A DNA stretch of 64,000 nt from Actinoplanes aureus (lineage in GTDB: Bacteria > Actinomycetota > Actinomycetes > Mycobacteriales > Micromonosporaceae): assembly GCF_015704865.1 (NCBI RefSeq), contig NZ_JADQTO010000006.1, positions 282,601-346,600 on the forward strand. The letters are read 5' to 3'. This document shows, in pieces, positions 32,493 to 39,887 of the stretch (the first letter of the stretch is position 1; every line of letters begins with the position of its first letter). The position numbers and the translations under genes are program-made. The notes under the pieces were generated by a model, which was not told the DNA's origin, did no database searches, and was given only the letters and a program-made list of their open reading frames with translations.

Positions 32493-32678
32493 ATGGCTTC
32501 GGTGACGATCCACATGATGGAGGTCCACTTCCAGGTGGAGGGGGACGACGACGCGGTCTTCGCCCGGCTCTTCGAGCGGCACATCAACGCGTGGAGCCGG
32601 GCCTACGCCCGGGAGTGCGAGCGCCGGGCCCGCACCGACCAGGAGCGCGCCATCGGCGACCGGCAGGCCCGGCGATGA
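32493..32678 (+). CDS. Small Pvc6-position protein
   Basis: A 61-aa protein preceded by AGAGGAGC. It begins with alternating hydrophobic residues, MASVTIHMMEVHFQV, then turns acidic (EGDDD) and helical and basic (FERHINAWSRAYARECERR). In PVC-like loci a protein of this size (Pvc6, DUF5908 group) lies between the tube genes and the LysM protein, and the pattern of a short beta strand followed by a charged helix fits. Sequence similarity is too short to be certain. Its stop overlaps the next ATG. Confidence 0.6.
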   Translation: MASVTIHMMEVHFQVEGDDDAVFARLFERHINAWSRAYARECERRARTDQERAIGDRQARR

Positions 32679-33343
32679 CCGCCCCGGTTCCGGCCGCCGG
32701 GCAGATGCTGGCGCGCGCACACCTGCAGATCGTCCGGCCGCGGGCGGCCGACTTCGTGACCAGCCTGATCCCCCTGCGGTTCAACCCCACCGACTTCAAG
32801 ATCAGCAAGTCCAACACCTTCTCCGAGATCGGCATCCCGGGCCTGGAGACGCCGCCGATCCAGTACGTGCGCGGCGGCAGCGAGACGCTCACCCTGGAGG
32901 CGCTCGTCGACACCTCGGACACCCTGCTGGACGTACGGGTGGTCTACGTGCAGCGGCTGCGGGCGCTGATGACGCCGGACGACCGCGAGCACGCCCCGCC
33001 GATCGTGCGCTTCGTCTGGGGGCCGACCGTCTTCCTCGGTGTGCTGGAGAAGCTGGACGTGACGTACCAGCTCTTCCGGCCGGACGGCGTGCCGCTGCGC
33101 GCCAAGCTGGACCTCGGCCTGAAGGAATACCGCGAGGTCAAGCGCCAGGTCATGGACCCGCCCCGGTCCTCGTCGACCGAGGCGAAGAGCTACCCGGTAC
33201 GCCGTGGTGACACCCTCGCCGGCATCGCCGCCAAGCTCTACCGGGACCCCGGCGCGTGGCGGGTGCTGGCCCGCGCCAACGGCATCGACGACCCTCGTGA
33301 CCTGCGGCCCGGCCGCCTGCTCACGGTGCCCAGGCTGAGGTGA
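32675..33343 (+). CDS. LysM-domain baseplate protein (Pvc7 / gp53-like)
   Basis: A 222-aa baseplate component that links the tube to the spike. The N-terminal part has PLRFNPTDFKISKSNTF and a strand-rich segment with RFVWGPTVFLGVLEKLDVTY, as in Pvc7/Afp7. Residues about 172-220 are a LysM module: YPVRRGDTLAGIAAKLYRDP, ARANGIDDPRDLRPGRLLTV. In this family LysM mediates subunit contacts more often than peptidoglycan binding. The start ATG overlaps the stop of the small gene; the frame is open upstream but without similarity. Confidence 0.9.
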   Translation: MTAPVPAAGQMLARAHLQIVRPRAADFVTSLIPLRFNPTDFKISKSNTFSEIGIPGLETPPIQYVRGGSETLTLEALVDTSDTLLDVRVVYVQRLRALMTPDDREHAPPIVRFVWGPTVFLGVLEKLDVTYQLFRPDGVPLRAKLDLGLKEYREVKRQVMDPPRSSSTEAKSYPVRRGDTLAGIAAKLYRDPGAWRVLARANGIDDPRDLRPGRLLTVPRLR

Positions 33344-33349
33344 GCGCGG

Positions 33350-34573
33350 ATGGCACCGAGCATTCGCGAGATCGCCCCGGCCGACCGGTACGCGCCGGCC
33401 TTCACCGTCCGGATCGCCGGTGTGGACGCGGACCCGGAGACCAAGGGCGACGTCATCGACCTCAAGGTGCGCCGCGAACTGGAGGAGATGTCCGGCTTCG
33501 ACCTGACCTTGAACAACTGGGACGACAAGGCCCTCACCTTCAAGCACAGCGACACCTTCCCGATCGGCGGCAAGATCGAGATCAAGATGGGGTACGCCGA
33601 GACCGAGCTCCTCGTCTTCACCGGCATGGTCAACACGATGAACCCGTCGTTCCCGGACGGGGCCTCGCCGACCATCGCGATCAGCGGCGTCGACTACCTG
33701 AACAAGCTCCGCGACAACAAGCCCACCGAGTCCGACCCGGTCTTCTACCCGCAGATGACCGACTGGCAGATCGCCGAGAAGGTGGCGCGCCGGCACGGCT
33801 TCGCGTTCTCACCCACCCGCGACGGCCCCAAGCACGAGCTGGTGGTCCAGAAGAACCAGGACGACGTGGAGTTCCTGATGGAGCGCGCCAAGCGGATCGA
33901 CTTCAACCTGTACGTGCTGCCGGGCGACGACTTCGGCGACCCGGACGTGCTGCACTTCGACCGGCCGTCGGACGGCCGGGACGCCGCCCCGGTCCGGGTC
34001 TTCCAGTTCGGCTACGGTCCCGGCCTCTCCGCCGGCGCGCGGCGCGAGCGCGGCCGCACCGGCCCGCCGGCGCTGGGCGTGGTGAGCCAGCCGGCCGGGC
34101 TGGTCCCCAACCTGATCAGCTTCACGCCGGCGATCACGCTGTCCAAACAGGTCGGCAAGCTGACCGTGCGGGGCTGGAACCCGCGCACCAAGAAGCCGAT
34201 CAGCTACCGGGCGGAGCTCAAGGACCTGCCCGGCGGGCTGGACGGCCGCAACGGCGAGACCGGCCCGGGCGCCGCGCAGGAGAGCCTGGAGAGCCGCCAG
34301 GACGTGGTGATCGACGCGCCGGTCGCCACCGACGAGGAGGCGCGACAGCTGGCGATCAGCCTGCTGCGCGAGCGCGCCTACGAGTTCATCACCGCGACCG
34401 GCCGGGTGGCCGGCCTCCCGGAGCTGCGCCCCGGCGACAACGTGGAGATCTTCGGGGTGGGCGCCCGCTTCTCCGGTTCCTATTTCGTACGGCGAGTGGA
34501 GCACTCCTTGAGCAGCAGCGGCTTCTTCACCGAGTTCGCCGGCCGGCGGGTCTGGTCGGGTGACCGGTCATGA
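33350..34573 (+). CDS. Spike hub protein, gpD / VgrG N-terminal type (Pvc8-like part 1)
   Basis: A 407-aa homologue of phage late-control protein D, the trimeric hub beneath the tube. Family features: FTVRIAGVDADPETKGDVID, EMSGFDLTLNNWDDKALTF, ITISGVDYLN-type strand (TIAISGVDYLNKLRD), the helix VARRHGFAF, and FLMERAKRIDFNLYV. The C-terminal region has LRPGDNVEIFGVGARFSG and VRRVEHSLSSSGFFTEF. In PVC the hub and spike are one protein (Pvc8); here the spike is a separate gene overlapping by ATGA. Confidence 0.93.
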   Translation: MAPSIREIAPADRYAPAFTVRIAGVDADPETKGDVIDLKVRRELEEMSGFDLTLNNWDDKALTFKHSDTFPIGGKIEIKMGYAETELLVFTGMVNTMNPSFPDGASPTIAISGVDYLNKLRDNKPTESDPVFYPQMTDWQIAEKVARRHGFAFSPTRDGPKHELVVQKNQDDVEFLMERAKRIDFNLYVLPGDDFGDPDVLHFDRPSDGRDAAPVRVFQFGYGPGLSAGARRERGRTGPPALGVVSQPAGLVPNLISFTPAITLSKQVGKLTVRGWNPRTKKPISYRAELKDLPGGLDGRNGETGPGAAQESLESRQDVVIDAPVATDEEARQLAISLLRERAYEFITATGRVAGLPELRPGDNVEIFGVGARFSGSYFVRRVEHSLSSSGFFTEFAGRRVWSGDRS

Positions 34574-35289
34574 GCACCGTTCCCCGCTCGCGCAGCACCG
34601 ACCAGCGCTTCTTCGGCGTCGCCTCGGCGATCGTCGAGGAGATCGAGGGCGACGACGAGTGCCGGGTCAAGCTGAGTCTGCCCTGGTTCGACCCGGGCAC
34701 GATCACCGACTGGGTCCCGGTCGTCCAGCCGTACGCCGGCGGCGGCTACGGGTTCACCTTCGTGCCGGAGAAGGGCGACGAGGTGCTCGTCGCGTTCGTC
34801 CACGGCGACCTGCGCTTCCCGATCGTCCTCGGCGGCCTCTACAACGGCGTCGACAAGCCGCCGACCGCCCGTACGGACGGCCGCGACCAGAAGCTGATCC
34901 GCACCAAGCACGGACACCAGGTACTCCTCGACGACCAGCAGTCGCAGGCCGCCGTCCGGGTCACCTCGGCCGCCGGGCACGTCGTCGAGCTCGACGACAA
35001 GGGCAAGGCGATCCGGATCAAGGCGGCCGCCGGGGCGAGCGTCTCGGTCACCGCGGACGAACGGATCACGATCGAGTCCAAGCAGGGCGTGACGCTCAAG
35101 GCGCCGCAGGTCGCGATCGACGCGCCGAGCGTGACGGTCGGCGAGGGCGCCACCCACCCGGTGCCGTTCGGCGACTCGCTGCTCACCACGTTCAACACGC
35201 ACACCCACGGCTCGGCGGTCGGCCCGACGTCGCCACCGGTCACGCCGATGCTGCCGACGGTGAACTCGACGAAGGTGAGGACCGGATGA
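34570..35289 (+). CDS. Spike protein, gpV / gp45 type (Pvc8-like part 2)
   Basis: A 239-aa membrane-piercing spike. An OB-fold domain (residues about 12-95) has VKLSLPWFDPG, VPVVQPYAGGGYGFTFVPEKGDEVLVAF and the hallmark FPIVLGGLYNGVDKPP. A repetitive triple-stranded beta-helix follows (VELDDKGKAIRIKAAAG, ITIESKQGVTLKAPQVAI). The tip has NTHTHGSAVGPTSPP, whose HxH motif in P2 gpV-like spikes coordinates an iron ion at the apex. That may explain why no PAAR tip gene is found in the cluster. Overlaps both flanking reading frames. Confidence 0.93.
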   Translation: MSTVPRSRSTDQRFFGVASAIVEEIEGDDECRVKLSLPWFDPGTITDWVPVVQPYAGGGYGFTFVPEKGDEVLVAFVHGDLRFPIVLGGLYNGVDKPPTARTDGRDQKLIRTKHGHQVLLDDQQSQAAVRVTSAAGHVVELDDKGKAIRIKAAAGASVSVTADERITIESKQGVTLKAPQVAIDAPSVTVGEGATHPVPFGDSLLTTFNTHTHGSAVGPTSPPVTPMLPTVNSTKVRTG

Positions 35290-35336
35290 GCGGCGACCGT
35301 ACGAGCCCGCCGGTCCGGGCGGAGGTGACGCCGTGA
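35286..35336 (+). CDS. Possible 16-codon coupling ORF between spike and wedge genes
   Basis: ATG at 35286 overlaps the gpV stop (ATGA). The 16-residue frame ends with TGA at 35334-35336, which overlaps the GTG start of the gp25 gene (GTGA). The peptide, MSGDRTSPPVRAEVTP, has no domain. It fills the only gap in an otherwise overlapping run, so it may act to pass ribosomes to the next gene, or it may be the decayed remnant of a PAAR-like gene that often sits here. Weakly supported. Confidence 0.3.
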   Translation: MSGDRTSPPVRAEVTP

Positions 35337-35752
35337 GCGAGGACTTCACCGGCACCGGGTGGCGGTTCCCGATCGTCCCGGACGAGGCGGGGCGGCTGCC
35401 GTACGTCTCCGGCGAGGAGAGCATCCGCTCCTGCCTGCTCGCGCTGCTCCAGACCGGACTGGGTGAGCGGGTGATGCGGCCCGGCCTCGGCACCCGCGCG
35501 CCCGAGCTGGTCTTCGCCCCGGACAGCACCCGGAACCTGCGCGACCTGGAGGACTCGATCCGGGAGGCGGTGCTGGACTTCGAGCCGCGGATCGAGCTGG
35601 ACGAGGTGGCCGCCGAGCGGATCGGGGAGAGCCGCGTCGAGGTGCGGGTCGAGTACCGGGTGCGGCACACGAACACCCGCGCCAACCTGGTGTTCCCGTA
35701 CTACCTGGGCGCCGACGCCGCCGGCGGCCTAGAGACCGGGGCGCTGCCATGA
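35333..35752 (+). CDS. Baseplate wedge protein, gp25-like (Pvc9)
   Basis: A 139-aa member of the GPW/gp25 family, which nucleates the sheath on the baseplate. Recognisable features: an N-terminal GTGWRFPIVPDEAGRLP, the central SIRSCLLALLQTGLGERVMRPGLG (the conserved R-P-x-x-G box), and the closing strand VEVRVEYRVRHTNTRANLVFPYY. The length is normal for the family. Start GTG at 35333; ends with an ATGA overlap onto the next gene. Confidence 0.93.
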   Translation: MSEDFTGTGWRFPIVPDEAGRLPYVSGEESIRSCLLALLQTGLGERVMRPGLGTRAPELVFAPDSTRNLRDLEDSIREAVLDFEPRIELDEVAAERIGESRVEVRVEYRVRHTNTRANLVFPYYLGADAAGGLETGALP

Positions 35753-37863
35753 GCCTGCCGCCGCTGGTCCTCGACGACCTCACCTGGGAGACGCTCACCG
35801 ACGCGGCGCGGCGGCGTATCCCGGCCGCCTCCGACGGGCGGTGGACGCTGCACGCGCCGGTCGACCCCGGCATCACCCTGCTCGAACTGCTCGCCTACCT
35901 GCTGGAGCAGCGCCTCTACTGGCTCGACCAGATCCCCGCCGACCTGGTGCTCGGCATCCTGGACCTGCTCGGGGTGGACGGTCCTCGCCCGGCCCGCCCG
36001 GCCGGCACCGTGCTGCGGTTCGCGGCCGAGGCGGATCCGGGCAACGAGAAGGCCGTCGAGGCGGTGGCCCGGGGCGTCGCGATCGAGGCGGGATCGGTGC
36101 TCTCCCGCGACCCGTTGCGGGAGGCGTTCTTCACGACCGGCCGGAAGGTCACCGTCCTGCCGCTCGCGCCGGACCCGGAGCAGCTGATCACCGGAGGCCG
36201 GGACCACACCGCCGACCTGCGGGCGGGCCGCGGGATCCCGGTGTTCGGCGCGGACGGCGAGCCGGCCGAGGTGCGCCTGGTCCTCAGGCGGACCGGCACC
36301 GATCAGCGGCCGGAGGCCGGCACCGAGCTCACCCTGCTGCTCGACCTCGACGTGCCGGCCGGCAGCCCGCCCTCCTGGCATCCCGGAGCCGTAACGGACG
36401 TCCCGGTGCCGGCCGGGCTGACCTGGCACTGGTACGAGCCGGGCGGCGATCGCGAGTGGCCGGTCGCCGAGGTGTCGGACGGTACGGCCGGGCTGCGCCG
36501 CTCCGGGGTGGTCGCCCTGCGGCTCCCGGCCGAGTGGTGCGGCGCGGGCACCTCGCCGGAACGGTACGGCCTGCGGATCCACACCACGGCCGCCACCTGG
36601 TCGCAGCCGCCGGTGCTGCGCCGGGCCACGCCGAACGTGGCACCGGCCGAGCACGCCCGGCGGATCTCCGGCCTGGACCTCACCGACCGGATCACGGCGT
36701 GGCGCCGCCTGCCCGGCCAGCGGATCGAGCTGCCCGGCGCCCGGGGCACGCTCCTGGCCCCGCCCCTCCCGATGCGCCCGCCCGGCGACGGGACTAGCGG
36801 CGGCCCGGATCCGGAGCGGCACGCGCCGCGGGTGACGATCACCCGTGGCGGAGTCGAGCAGGAGTGGAGCGCCGTCGCGTCGTTCGCGTTCAGCGGGCCG
36901 GGCGACCGGGTCTTCACCGTCGACCGGCAGGCCGGAACGCTGGTCTTCGGGGACGGGTTGACCGGGGCGATCCCGGTACCGGACCCGGCGGGTGGCGCGG
37001 TCGACTACAGCATCGGCGGCGGCACGACGGGCAACGGTGGTCTGACCGACCGCTGGTTGCTCGCCGAGCCGTCCGTGCCGGATGCGGCGTCCGCTCGGGT
37101 GCCGATGGAGAGCGGCGTGCTGGTGACCGCGGCGAACGTGGTGCCGGCCGAGGGCGGCCGTGACCCCGAGACCGTGGCGGAGGCGCGCTCGCGGGCCGCC
37201 GTCGACCTGGGGGAGGTACGCCGCGCGGTGACCGCTGCGGACTTCGCCGCGCTGGCCCGCGGCACCCCGGGAGTGGCCGTGGCCCGGTGCCACGTCGCGA
37301 TCGGGGTACACCCCGGCTATCCCTGCTCCGAGGTTCCGGGCGCGGTGAGCGTACGCGTCCTGCCGCTGGTGCGGCGTGACGATCGGGTCCTGGGTGACCC
37401 GTCGGTCCCGGCGGCCGTGCGACCGGATCCCGGGCTGCTCGCCGCGGTACGCGCCCGGCTGGACCGCGCCCGGCTGCTCGGCACCGAGGTCTTCGTGGAC
37501 GGTCCTCGCTATCGGACCGTACGGCTGCGGGTGGACCTGCGCGGCCGGCCCGCCGACCCGTCCACGGTGCGCGCGGCCCTGCGTCTCGCGCTGCGCCGCT
37601 ACCTGGACCCGATCGCCGGCGGCGACGACGGGACCGGCTGGCCGTTCGGGGCGCCGCTGCGGCCGACCGCGCTGGTCCGGGTCGCGCAGGCCGCGGCCGG
37701 CGACGCCGCCGAGGTGGTCGCGGTCGCCGTCGGCCTGGACGGTGCCGAGCCCGCCGACGACTGCACGGACACCGAGCTGCGCGACGGTGACCTGCCCGCG
37801 CTCGATCACACCGCCCTGCGGGTGCTCCTGGTCGATGACGGACGGACGGGAGGCGGATGGTGA
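35749..37863 (+). CDS. Baseplate J-like assembly protein 1 (Pvc11-like)
   Basis: A 704-aa baseplate wedge protein. The N-terminus LVLDDLTWETLTDAARRRIP followed by DPGITLLELLAYLLEQRLYWLDQIP is diagnostic for the large putative baseplate assembly proteins of eCIS loci. The middle is beta-rich with FTVDRQAGTLVFGDGLTGAIP. A J-like segment follows: RDPETVAEARSRAAVDLGEVRRAVTAADFAALARGTPGVAVARC. The C-terminal domain VRAALRLALRRYLDPIAGG with GWPFGAPLRPTALV also fits. It overlaps the next J-like gene by 7 bp. Confidence 0.92.
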   Translation: MSLPPLVLDDLTWETLTDAARRRIPAASDGRWTLHAPVDPGITLLELLAYLLEQRLYWLDQIPADLVLGILDLLGVDGPRPARPAGTVLRFAAEADPGNEKAVEAVARGVAIEAGSVLSRDPLREAFFTTGRKVTVLPLAPDPEQLITGGRDHTADLRAGRGIPVFGADGEPAEVRLVLRRTGTDQRPEAGTELTLLLDLDVPAGSPPSWHPGAVTDVPVPAGLTWHWYEPGGDREWPVAEVSDGTAGLRRSGVVALRLPAEWCGAGTSPERYGLRIHTTAATWSQPPVLRRATPNVAPAEHARRISGLDLTDRITAWRRLPGQRIELPGARGTLLAPPLPMRPPGDGTSGGPDPERHAPRVTITRGGVEQEWSAVASFAFSGPGDRVFTVDRQAGTLVFGDGLTGAIPVPDPAGGAVDYSIGGGTTGNGGLTDRWLLAEPSVPDAASARVPMESGVLVTAANVVPAEGGRDPETVAEARSRAAVDLGEVRRAVTAADFAALARGTPGVAVARCHVAIGVHPGYPCSEVPGAVSVRVLPLVRRDDRVLGDPSVPAAVRPDPGLLAAVRARLDRARLLGTEVFVDGPRYRTVRLRVDLRGRPADPSTVRAALRLALRRYLDPIAGGDDGTGWPFGAPLRPTALVRVAQAAAGDAAEVVAVAVGLDGAEPADDCTDTELRDGDLPALDHTALRVLLVDDGRTGGGW

Positions 37864-39887
37864 CCGAGGCGGCGTGGTGGGGCAAGGCGGCCGGCGGCGA
37901 GACGCCCCGGCTGGTGCCCGGCGCGGGACCGGCCGGCCGGCAGCCGGAGCTGGTCGACGCCGGCCGCGCGGCCATCCGGGACCGGGTACGCGACCGGGTG
38001 CCGGCCTACACCCCGGACTGGAGCAGCATCGATCCGGCCGACGCGGGCAGCGCCCTGATCCAGCTCTTCGCGGTCACCGCCGCGCCGGTGCTGGAGCGGC
38101 TCAACCGGCTGCCGGAGAAGCTGCTCACCGAGGCGCTGCGCGTCTCCGGCGCCGGGTTGACCGGTCCGGCACCGGCCGCCGCCGTCCTGCAGTTCACGGT
38201 GACCCCGTCGGACGGTGCGTCGGTGCTGATCCCGGCCGGGTTCCAGGCCGGCGCGACGCCCGCCGACGGCAGCGACGACCAGGTGGTCTTCGAGACCGAG
38301 CGGGACCTGTGGGCCACCCCGGCGACGCTGGCCTCGGTGCTCAGCGGCACGGCGGGCCGGCTCGACGCGGTTCGCCCGGACCGGCGGTTCGCCCCGTTCG
38401 GCCCGCGCCCGCAGCCCGGCGACGTGCTCTGGCTCGGGCTCGCCGGACCGGCCGCGCCGTACCCGATGCTCACCGTCGAGGCGGTGGCGGCGCCGGGCGG
38501 CGTGCCCGAGCCGGTGACCGTGGGCGGCGACACCCTCGGTAACGGCGTGGAGCCGCTGCTGACCTGGTCGCTGCTGGACGGCAACCGGTACCGCCCGGTC
38601 GAGGTGGTCCGCGACGGCACCGCCGGCTTCCGCGTCTCCGGCACGATCGACCTGCGCCTGCCGTCCGGCTGGCGGCCGGGCCGTCCGCCCTCGTCGAGGC
38701 CGCTGCCGGAGCTGCGCTGGCTGCGGGTGGTCCTCACGCACGGCGCCTACCCGCGGGCACCGGAGCTGGCGTCGGTACGCCTCAACATGGTCGCCTCCGC
38801 CGCGGTCCGCACGGTCCGCGACGAGGCCCTGTCACCGCTTCCGGGCGGGCCGGACGACGGGCGTACCCGGATGCGGCTGAGCGAGACGCCGAGCGTGCCG
38901 GGAAGCGTGGTGATCGAGGTCGACGACGACCTGACCGGCGACCCGCCCGGCGCGGCGCGCTGGCAGGAGGTGCCGTCCCTCGCGGGGCAGGCGCCGGACG
39001 CACGGGTGTTCACCGTCGACCACGCCACCGGGGAGGTCACCTTCGGCGACGGGCGGCAGGGTGCCCGGGTGCCGCCGGGCTTCCGCAACGTCCGGGCCAC
39101 CCGCTACCGGGTCGGCGGCGGGCGGGCCGGGGCGGTCGCGGCCGGGGCGATCAACGCCACGGTCAGCTCACTGCCGTTCGTCACCGGGGTGACGAACCCG
39201 GCGCCCGCCTCCGGGGGCACCGACGCCGAACCGGTCGCGCGGACCCTCCGGCACGGGCCGGGGCGGTTGCGGGCCGGCGGGCGGGCGGTCACCGTGGCGG
39301 ATTACGCGTACCTGGCCGAGCGGGCCCCGGGTGTGCTGGTGGCCCGGGCGCACGGGGTGGCCGGGGCCGACCCGGCGCGGCCCGGGGTGCTGTCGCCGGG
39401 GGTGGTCGCCGTCTTCGTCGTGCCGGTGCTGCCCGAGGACGGGACGCCGCCGGTACCGGAGAGCGCGACGCTCGACGCGGTGGCCCGCTATCTGTCCACC
39501 GCCGTGGCGCCGGCCGGCGTCCGGGTGGTCGTGGCGAGCCCGCGGTACCAGCGGGTACGTGTCGAGGCCCGGCTCGCCGCCGACCCGCGGCGCGACCGCG
39601 CGGAGGTTTTCCAGGCGGCCGGCGACGCGTTGCTGACCTATCTGCACCCGGTCCGCGGCGGTGCGGACGGGGACGGATGGCCGCTTGGGGCGCCGCTGCC
39701 GTACGTGGCCCTCGTCCGGTGGCTCCTCGCGGTGCCGGGCGTGCTGGCCGTGCCGTCGTTGCGAGTCGTCGTGGACGGCCGCCCCGCGCCGCCCTGCGCC
39801 GACGCGCCGCTACGGCCGTACGCGCTGCCCTGGGCCGACCGGCCGGTGCTCATCCCGGCCGCCGAGACCTCCCGGGAGCGGTCATGA
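37857..39887 (+). CDS. Baseplate J-like assembly protein 2 (Pvc11/Pvc12-like)
   Basis: A 676-aa paralogue of the preceding protein with the same modular order: an N-terminal helical segment YTPDWSSIDPADAGSALIQLFAV, a beta-rich core including VFTVDHATGEVTFGDGRQGARVP, a J-like part VTVADYAYLAERAPGVLVARAH, and a C-terminal PVRGGADGDGWPLGAPLPYVALV. PVC-type particles use two related wedge proteins in a heteromeric baseplate. The start is ATG 37857 (or GTG one codon later). It overlaps the following gene by ATGA. Confidence 0.9.
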   Translation: MVTEAAWWGKAAGGETPRLVPGAGPAGRQPELVDAGRAAIRDRVRDRVPAYTPDWSSIDPADAGSALIQLFAVTAAPVLERLNRLPEKLLTEALRVSGAGLTGPAPAAAVLQFTVTPSDGASVLIPAGFQAGATPADGSDDQVVFETERDLWATPATLASVLSGTAGRLDAVRPDRRFAPFGPRPQPGDVLWLGLAGPAAPYPMLTVEAVAAPGGVPEPVTVGGDTLGNGVEPLLTWSLLDGNRYRPVEVVRDGTAGFRVSGTIDLRLPSGWRPGRPPSSRPLPELRWLRVVLTHGAYPRAPELASVRLNMVASAAVRTVRDEALSPLPGGPDDGRTRMRLSETPSVPGSVVIEVDDDLTGDPPGAARWQEVPSLAGQAPDARVFTVDHATGEVTFGDGRQGARVPPGFRNVRATRYRVGGGRAGAVAAGAINATVSSLPFVTGVTNPAPASGGTDAEPVARTLRHGPGRLRAGGRAVTVADYAYLAERAPGVLVARAHGVAGADPARPGVLSPGVVAVFVVPVLPEDGTPPVPESATLDAVARYLSTAVAPAGVRVVVASPRYQRVRVEARLAADPRRDRAEVFQAAGDALLTYLHPVRGGADGDGWPLGAPLPYVALVRWLLAVPGVLAVPSLRVVVDGRPAPPCADAPLRPYALPWADRPVLIPAAETSRERS

